Origin: Chlorobiaceae bacterium
GTDB taxonomy: Bacteria > Bacteroidota > Chlorobiia > Chlorobiales > Chlorobiaceae
DNA: 5,644 nt
Assembly (NCBI GenBank): GCA_013336025.1
Contig: JAAXUM010000135.1
Span: forward strand, 1-5,644
Reading direction: 5' to 3'
Shown here: one piece after another, positions 1 through 3,823 of the stretch
How the letters are laid out: the number at the start of each line of letters is the position of its first letter
How positions within the stretch are numbered: the first letter of the stretch is position 1
The notes under the pieces: model-generated
Told to the model about the DNA's origin: nothing
What the model saw: the letters and a program-made list of their open reading frames with translations, nothing else
The model's database searches: none
Program-made: the position numbers and the translations under genes

Positions 1-129
1 CCCCCGCCCCTGTGGGCGGTCTGGGCGCTCGGGACGGCCGGCCTCTGCGTGAAGCACCTGAACGTCTTCACGGTCTTCGCGCTCTTCTCTCTCCTCCCTC
101 TACTCTCCTTCCCCCGTTTCAACCCCTGA
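1..129 (+). CDS. C-terminal tail of an unidentified hydrophobic (membrane) protein, 5' partial
   Basis: The first frame is open from the window edge for 42 codons and ends in two consecutive in-frame stops, TGA at 127 and TAA at 130. The residues are strongly hydrophobic, with Trp at 5 and 8 and a Leu/Phe/Val-rich stretch from about 20 to 38. This fits one or two membrane segments at a C-terminus that ends in Pro-Arg-Phe-Asn-Pro. Thirty-eight of the 42 codons end in G or C, far above the mixed third positions of the other genes here. That supports real coding, but in a different compositional context. I do not recognise the family. It could be native, transferred, or foreign sequence joined during assembly. 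The DNA from about 66 to 127 is nearly all pyrimidine, which by itself favours hydrophobic codons, so coding is likely but not certain. Confidence 0.45.
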   Translation, partial: PPPLWAVWALGTAGLCVKHLNVFTVFALFSLLPLLSFPRFNP

Positions 130-470
130 TAAACACTAATTTATATACCCCCTTAAGTTTTGATCAGCTTGGAAATATGCTCTTTATCAAAGAGTTGCTC
201 TATCCCTACCCGGGCGGAGAGGATCCGGGAAACATGCATCACTCTGTGTCACTCGGGTTTTACTGTACAGTGACCGGGGGAGAGCTGATAACCGGCAAGG
301 ACCCGGAGTATGCTGATGATCAGCAGATGATTGTTGAGGTGAAATGGATTCCGGTAGCCGAACTCGATCACTATGAACTCTATCCGCCGTTTCTTGCTGA
401 ATACATCCGCCAGCATCACTCCGGTAACTTCAGTAACGCAGGACCTGAATTTTTTGATTCAATGCAGTAG
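130..470 (+). pseudogene. NUDIX hydrolase, C-terminal remnant lacking the NUDIX box
   Basis: The reading frame ending in TAG at 468-470 encodes the second half of an ADP-ribose pyrophosphatase-like NUDIX fold. A beta-strand region (LFIKELLYPYPGG, about 180-218) is followed by HHSVSLGFYCTVTGGEL, then by an acidic DPEYADDQQ segment and the typical EVKWIPVAEL strand with a C-terminal helix. NUDIX enzymes hydrolyse nucleoside diphosphates linked to another moiety. Their catalytic metal-binding box, GX5EX7REUXEEXGU, normally lies just upstream of this part. No such motif occurs in any frame of bases 1-176. The frame stays open leftward to the window edge, but upstream of about 150 its translation is unlike any NUDIX protein. 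The first ATG inside the recognisable part is at 177, which would give 97 residues without a catalytic centre. I therefore call it a truncated remnant. The family is fairly sure from the C-terminal pattern; the substrate is unknown. Confidence 0.6.
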
Positions 471-479
471 GCGGGGGAA

Positions 480-500
480 ACGTGTTACGTGGTACGTTGG
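480..500. repeat. Three tandem degenerate 7-nt units with ACGT cores
   Basis: ACGTGTT (480-486), ACGTGGT (487-493) and ACGTTGG (494-500) place ACGT at exact 7-nt spacing. The array lies 10 nt after the NUDIX stop codon in the convergent intergenic gap. It could be a tiny heptanucleotide repeat tract or chance. No function is visible. Confidence 0.35.
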
Positions 501-519
501 GGAGCGGGAAGTGGAGTAC

Positions 520-550
520 AGAGGGTCCGGGGTTGCGAGTCGGACCCTCT
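520..550. terminator. Bidirectional hairpin between convergent genes
   Basis: Arms AGAGGGTCCG (520-529) and CGGACCCTCT (541-550) are perfectly complementary over 10 bp around an 11-nt loop. The hairpin sits about 50 nt after the NUDIX-remnant stop and about 40 nt after the stop of the minus-strand DUF1207-like gene, where a shared terminator is expected. Neither side has a clean U-tract directly after the stem, so it is not a textbook intrinsic terminator. It may act with Rho or as a 3'-end stabilising structure. Confidence 0.5.
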
Positions 551-588
551 TGTCCAATGCGGGAACGGCAAGATTTTTTAATGACTGT

Positions 589-1464
589 TTACAGGTCGAT
601 AATCATGCCGAGTGAGCTGTAGCTTTCATCCCGATAGAAATACATGCCGTGACGGCTCATGCCGTTAAAGTAGTTATAGGCAATCCGAACGCCGTCAAGT
701 CCGATAAACCCGAGTCTTGTTCCTGCCTGCAGGTTCACCGTTCCACGGTATCCCTGACTCTCATTTCTGCTTTCATCCCAGATCGGCAGCAGTTTGTAAT
801 CGAGTGCGGCATAGATGTTATCCGGTCGGCCAACTTCAACTCCGGCCTGAAAAGAGTGCGGGCTTATGTTTTCCGGACTGGTGTGATAGATGTACTGATA
901 GCCTGCATAGATTCGTTTGTCCGGTGAGCTGAGTGCAACAACAGCGTTGATGAACTCCCTGCTGTAGGTGAATGGAATATCGAATGGGCAGTCACCCTGG
1001 ATCCACTGGTTTGCCTCCTTGTCAAAGTGTCCGTCTTCAAAATGCGCCGAGATATGGCTGAGCCGTACTCGTGCACTGAGTTCGTTGAAGGGGAAGTTTT
1101 CTGAAGCGATGGTCTTTTTCCATGTTGCGTTAACGCCGAACATGTAATCGATGGTATCAACGGGAAATTTGAAATTGTCACCGCGTTCAAGAAGCGAATA
1201 GGTTCCGAAATCAACGCCGACAGCGAAATCTTTTTTGTCGTTCTGGTAGAGATCTACGGACGTTCCAATGTCGAGCTGCAGATAGTTGTCATCGAGCCAT
1301 GGCATGACGGCAATTCTCGGTTCTGTTGGATCAGCCATGAGCGGTTTGAAGAGCGTATTGAATGTCGGGTCAAGCAGCGGGTCGGCAGTTGCGTTCTGCA
1401 GAGATGAGATGGTGAGTGCTGCAGTTATGGTGAGCAGTTTGCATATCATGCTTTTGTGTTTCAT
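589..1464 (-). CDS. DUF1207-like secreted/envelope protein
   Basis: This 291-residue protein has a signal peptide. The N-terminus is basic (MKHKSMICK), followed by a hydrophobic core (about residues 10-22) and a likely signal-peptidase cleavage after Ala27 (ATA|DP). Cys8 lies inside the signal and has no lipobox context, so it is not a lipoprotein. The mature part begins with a Phe-Lys-Pro-Leu-Met-Ala-Asp-Pro-x-Glu-Pro-Arg segment (residues 39-50), which resembles the start of the DUF1207 family of unknown function. The rest is rich in alternating aromatic and glycine strands, such as residues near GYQYIYH and ALDYKLLPIW. This suggests a beta-rich, perhaps outer-membrane barrel-like protein, although it lacks a C-terminal aromatic residue (it ends in Ile-Asp-Leu). 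The start ATG has no clear ribosome binding site; Met6 is an alternative that leaves a weaker signal peptide. It follows pyrB by 36 nt with no terminator between, so co-transcription is likely. No functional link to pyrimidine synthesis is known. Family call moderate, function unknown. Confidence 0.8.
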   Translation of the reverse strand: MKHKSMICKLLTITAALTISSLQNATADPLLDPTFNTLFKPLMADPTEPRIAVMPWLDDNYLQLDIGTSVDLYQNDKKDFAVGVDFGTYSLLERGDNFKFPVDTIDYMFGVNATWKKTIASENFPFNELSARVRLSHISAHFEDGHFDKEANQWIQGDCPFDIPFTYSREFINAVVALSSPDKRIYAGYQYIYHTSPENISPHSFQAGVEVGRPDNIYAALDYKLLPIWDESRNESQGYRGTVNLQAGTRLGFIGLDGVRIAYNYFNGMSRHGMYFYRDESYSSLGMIIDL

Positions 1465-1500
1465 GACAGTGTTTGTTTGGTTTGATGAAAAAAATAAGGA

Positions 1501-2454
1501 TTACTCGGCAAGCAGTGTTTGCAGAACAGCCATCCGGACGGCAATGCCATTGGTCACCTGTTGAAGCAGAAGGCTGCTTGAGTAGCCAGGGGGTTGTATA
1601 CGGTCTGCCACGCGGCTTGATATTTCGATTTCGCGGTTTATCGGTCCGGGATGCAGTACCAGGAGATGTTTGCGGATCCGGTCGAGTCGCTCATCGGAAA
1701 GCCCGAAGTGAACGGCATATTCACCAAGCGAGGGAAGATAGCCGCCCGTGGCGCGCTCAAGTTGCAGCCGCAGCACGATAGCCGCATCAGCCCACTGGAT
1801 TGCCTGATCAAGATCCGTGAAAATGCGGATTCCGAGGGCTGAGGTGCCGGGAGGAAGAAGCGTTGACGGACTGCATAGCGCAACGTTTGCTCCAAGAGTG
1901 AGCATGCCGAAAATATTTGACCGGGCAACACGGCTGTGCAGAATATCACCAAGGATAAAGACGTTCAATCCTTTCAGACTTCCAAAGTGCTCTTTGAGCG
2001 TAAACATGTCGAGCAGTGCCTGGGTTGGGTGCTCATGTGATCCATCTCCGGCATTAATGACACTTTTGCTGGTTATTCCGGTAATCAGGTCGGCTGCACC
2101 CGAGGATGGATGCCTGATGACAAAGGCATCAACCTGCATGGCTTCGAGGTTTCTGATCGTGTCGCCGAGTGTTTCTCCCTTGCTGACGCTGCTTGAAGAG
2201 GCGGTAAAATTCAGCGTGCCCGCACCAAGATGTTTAGCAGCAATTTCAAAGGAGAACCGGGTGCGTGTAGAGTTTTCAAAAAAAGCGAGAGCAATTCTTT
2301 TTGACAGCAGTGTTGGCGCAAAAGCGGGAGCTTTTGTGGTCAGCTCTTTTTTGAAAACGGCAGCCAGATCAAGCAGATGCTGGATTTCATGGAGAGGGAG
2401 TTCACATAAACCGGTAAGATGCTTCACCAGAGATCGTGCTTTGCTCGGTTTCAA
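1501..2454 (-). CDS. pyrB: Aspartate carbamoyltransferase catalytic subunit
   Basis: It catalyses carbamoyl phosphate plus L-aspartate to N-carbamoyl-L-aspartate, the committed step of de novo pyrimidine synthesis in the cytoplasm. Numbered from the TTG start (317 residues), the family motifs are in order. They are the carbamoyl-phosphate loop Ser-Thr-Arg-Thr-Arg (62-66), the SVSKGET loop with its Lys reaching into the neighbouring active site (89-95), His-Pro-Thr-Gln (142-145), His-Ser-Arg-Val-Ala-Arg (173-178), the aspartate-binding RLQLER (229-234) and HPGPINR (268-274). The length fits catalytic chains of 304-320. The start is uncertain. No in-frame ATG lies between the upstream stop and the conserved region. 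TTG at 2454 gives nine extra residues, while GTG at 2427 starts at Val-Lys-His-Leu-Thr and matches the MKHLT N-terminus of Bacillus PyrB. Neither has a good Shine-Dalgarno, and I slightly favour GTG. No regulatory pyrI is in the window, and downstream is the DUF1207-like gene. It is divergent from hypA. Confidence 0.96.
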   Translation of the reverse strand: MKPSKARSLVKHLTGLCELPLHEIQHLLDLAAVFKKELTTKAPAFAPTLLSKRIALAFFENSTRTRFSFEIAAKHLGAGTLNFTASSSSVSKGETLGDTIRNLEAMQVDAFVIRHPSSGAADLITGITSKSVINAGDGSHEHPTQALLDMFTLKEHFGSLKGLNVFILGDILHSRVARSNIFGMLTLGANVALCSPSTLLPPGTSALGIRIFTDLDQAIQWADAAIVLRLQLERATGGYLPSLGEYAVHFGLSDERLDRIRKHLLVLHPGPINREIEISSRVADRIQPPGYSSSLLLQQVTNGIAVRMAVLQTLLAE

Positions 2455-2526
2455 GGATTGAATTTTGCATAAGGTACAAAAAAATTGTTGATCAGGAACT
2501 ACATTACGTGCGGTGATACTTCAGAT

Positions 2527-2597
2527 ATGATGGTTATCTTGTTGTTTTTCTGAAAAAGTCCGGTTCCGGATTGTTTTTTTGATGATGATGGTTATCT
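2527..2597. repeat. Exact 13-bp direct repeat (2527-2539 and 2585-2597)
   Basis: ATGATGGTTATCT occurs twice with starts 58 bp apart, about 5.5 helical turns. The copies flank the T-run and inverted repeats in the middle of the intergenic region. A 13-base exact match within 200 bp is unlikely by chance, although local T/G richness raises the odds. It could be a paired binding site for a regulator of the hyp operon or of pyrB, or the trace of a small duplication. Confidence 0.6.
2545..2580. promoter_or_regulatory. Inverted repeats with flanking A and T runs, terminator- or attenuator-like
   Basis: TTTTTC (2545-2550) and GAAAAA (2552-2557) form a palindrome with a single central base. Immediately after, TCCGG (2559-2563) and CCGGA (2566-2570) form a second one, with A's before it and a T-run (2574-2580) after it. 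On the plus strand the second could fold as a short hairpin followed by U's. On the minus strand it is likewise followed by CTTTTT. The GC stem is only about 4-5 bp, so a weak terminator, an attenuator or an operator are all possible. Confidence 0.3.
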
Positions 2598-2654
2598 CCG
2601 GCGTGATGAAGAGAGATCGTTACCCTTGTGAACGAACCAGGAATAAAGGCTGTT

Positions 2655-3005
2655 ATGCATGAAATGTCGATAGCCATCTCCATTGTCGATGCCGTGTGTG
2701 AAACGGCTCGAAAGGATGGGGCTCTTTCAGTTTCACGTATTGAACTTGTTATTGGCAGGCTTGCGGGTATACAGGTCGAATCGCTTCGCTTCTGCTTTTC
2801 TGCGGCAGCAAAGGGTACTCTTGCTGAAGATGCCGTTCTTGCTGTTGAGGAGCCTGAAGCAAGAGGGGAGTGCGGTGATTGCGGATCGATGTTTCCCGTA
2901 TCTTTTTTTTATGCGGAGTGCCCTTTCTGCCGTTCACTGAAGATTCGCATTGTTTCGGGAGAAGAGTTCATAATTCAGTCAATTATTATCGAAGAGGGAG
3001 AATAA
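2655..3005 (+). CDS. hypA: [NiFe]-hydrogenase nickel-insertion metallochaperone HypA
   Basis: This 116-residue protein is the usual length for HypA. HypA binds nickel and, with HypB, delivers it to the precursor of the hydrogenase large subunit in the cytoplasm. The N-terminus Met-His-Glu-Met-Ser fixes the start at ATG 2655, because His2 is a nickel ligand in the family and must follow the initiator Met. A GTG at 2628 would add nine residues and displace it. The zinc site is visible as Cys73-Gly-Asp-Cys76 and Cys89-Pro-Phe-Cys92, the two CxxC pairs of the family. The IELVIGRLAGIQVESLRFCF segment (29-48) is the conserved core between the sites. It opens the hyp operon, with hypB starting 5 nt after its stop. 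AGGAA or AAAGG just upstream serves as a ribosome binding site. All key residues are present. Confidence 0.97.
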   Translation: MHEMSIAISIVDAVCETARKDGALSVSRIELVIGRLAGIQVESLRFCFSAAAKGTLAEDAVLAVEEPEARGECGDCGSMFPVSFFYAECPFCRSLKIRIVSGEEFIIQSIIIEEGE

Positions 3006-3010
3006 GCACT

Positions 3011-3823
3011 ATGTGTGATACCTGTGGTTGCTCAACAGAGGGCGGAGCAATGCTTCGCAAGCCCGGAGAGAGCGATTACCATGTTCATATTGGCGATGAA
3101 GGGCATAGTCATGAACACGGTCATGATCATGGCCATGAGGGCCATCACCACGACCATCAGGCTGGTCGCAGTCGGAAAATCGAGGTTGAACAGGATGTTC
3201 TGTTGAAAAACAATCTTCTTGCCGAGAGAAATCGCGGTTATTTTGAGGCAAGAAACATTCTTGCGCTTAATTTTCTCAGCTCTCCCGGCTCAGGCAAAAC
3301 ATCACTCCTTGAAAAGATCATACCGCTTCTTCGCCTGAAGCATCCTGTTGCGGTTATCGAGGGTGATCAGCAGACGACCAACGATGCCGATCGTATCCAT
3401 GCGCTCGGAGTTCCTGTGATACAGATTAATACCGGAACAGGATGCCATCTCGATGCGCTGATGATCAATCGTGCTTTCAAAGAGCTTGATCTTCAGAATG
3501 ATTCACTGTTGTGTATTGAAAATGTTGGTAATCTTGTCTGTCCGGCGATGTTCGATCTCGGCGAGGCTTGCAAGGTCGTGGTGATCAGTGTGACGGAGGG
3601 CGATGATAAACCGCTGAAATATCCCAACATGTTTCATGAGGCTGATGTCTGTGTGCTCAACAAGACTGATCTGCTTGACTACGTTGATTTTGATCCTGTA
3701 CAATGCAGAAAGAACGCTCTTTTGATCAATCACCACCTTGAATGGTTTGAGGTTTCGGCCAAAACCGGAGAGGGTCTCGAACTCTTGACGCAATGGCTGG
3801 AAAACAGGATGGAACTTCCCTGA
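3011..3823 (+). CDS. hypB: [NiFe]-hydrogenase nickel-incorporation GTPase HypB
   Basis: This 270-residue SIMIBI-class GTPase works with HypA in GTP-dependent nickel transfer to hydrogenase. ATG 3011 is chosen because it gives the classic N-terminal nickel motif Met-Cys-Asp-Thr-Cys-Gly-Cys (Cys2, Cys5, Cys7). GAGGGAG at 2994-3000 is a good ribosome binding site 10 nt upstream. A longer frame from 2879 overlaps hypA and lacks these features. Residues 24-49 hold 12 histidines, a nickel storage or buffering segment found in only some HypB proteins. The G domain follows: P-loop Ser-Pro-Gly-Ser-Gly-Lys-Thr (91-97), EGDQQT with Asp119 (117-122), the GTGCHL metal site with Cys145-His146, ENVGNLVCP (170-178) with Cys177, and the guanine-specificity Asn-Lys-Thr-Asp (217-220). 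Both the high-affinity and G-domain metal sites are therefore intact. Its last 31 nt overlap hypF. Confidence 0.98.
   Translation: MCDTCGCSTEGGAMLRKPGESDYHVHIGDEGHSHEHGHDHGHEGHHHDHQAGRSRKIEVEQDVLLKNNLLAERNRGYFEARNILALNFLSSPGSGKTSLLEKIIPLLRLKHPVAVIEGDQQTTNDADRIHALGVPVIQINTGTGCHLDALMINRAFKELDLQNDSLLCIENVGNLVCPAMFDLGEACKVVVISVTEGDDKPLKYPNMFHEADVCVLNKTDLLDYVDFDPVQCRKNALLINHHLEWFEVSAKTGEGLELLTQWLENRMELP

Larger units (their letters stand above)
2455..2654. promoter_or_regulatory. Divergent pyrB/hypA control region
   Basis: This 200-bp AT-rich gap separates the starts of pyrB (minus) and hypA (plus), so it should hold promoters for both. A possible -10 for hypA is TATGAT at 2526-2531, with only a weak -35 (TTACGT, 2504-2509, 16-nt spacer). 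No convincing promoter for pyrB was found. AGGAA at 2639-2643 and AAAGG at 2646-2649 are candidate ribosome binding sites before the hypA ATG at 2655. The region also carries the direct repeat and inverted repeats listed separately. The regulatory role is inferred from position. Confidence 0.5.

Noticed and set aside
12..470. A single 152-residue gene from ATG 12 to the NUDIX stop
   Set aside because: The first 45 or so residues are Arg/Pro/Leu-rich and unlike any NUDIX N-terminus, while the same DNA in the first frame has much more gene-like codon use and ends in tandem stops.
1817..2461. Plus-strand 214-codon open frame opposite pyrB
   Set aside because: It is an antisense shadow of pyrB with no recognisable domain, whereas the minus strand shows every ATCase motif.
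2485..2500. Possible FNR-like site around TTGATCAGG upstream of hypA
   Set aside because: An FNR box needs TTGAT-N4-ATCAA. Only the first half is present and the partner half is missing.
2628..2654. GTG 2628 as the hypA start
   Set aside because: It would place nine residues before Met-His-Glu and bury the His2 nickel ligand. ATG 2655 gives the canonical start.
2879..3010. Longer HypB from ATG 2879
   Set aside because: This extension overlaps hypA in another frame and has no HypB character. ATG 3011 begins the MCDTCGC motif and has a good ribosome binding site.
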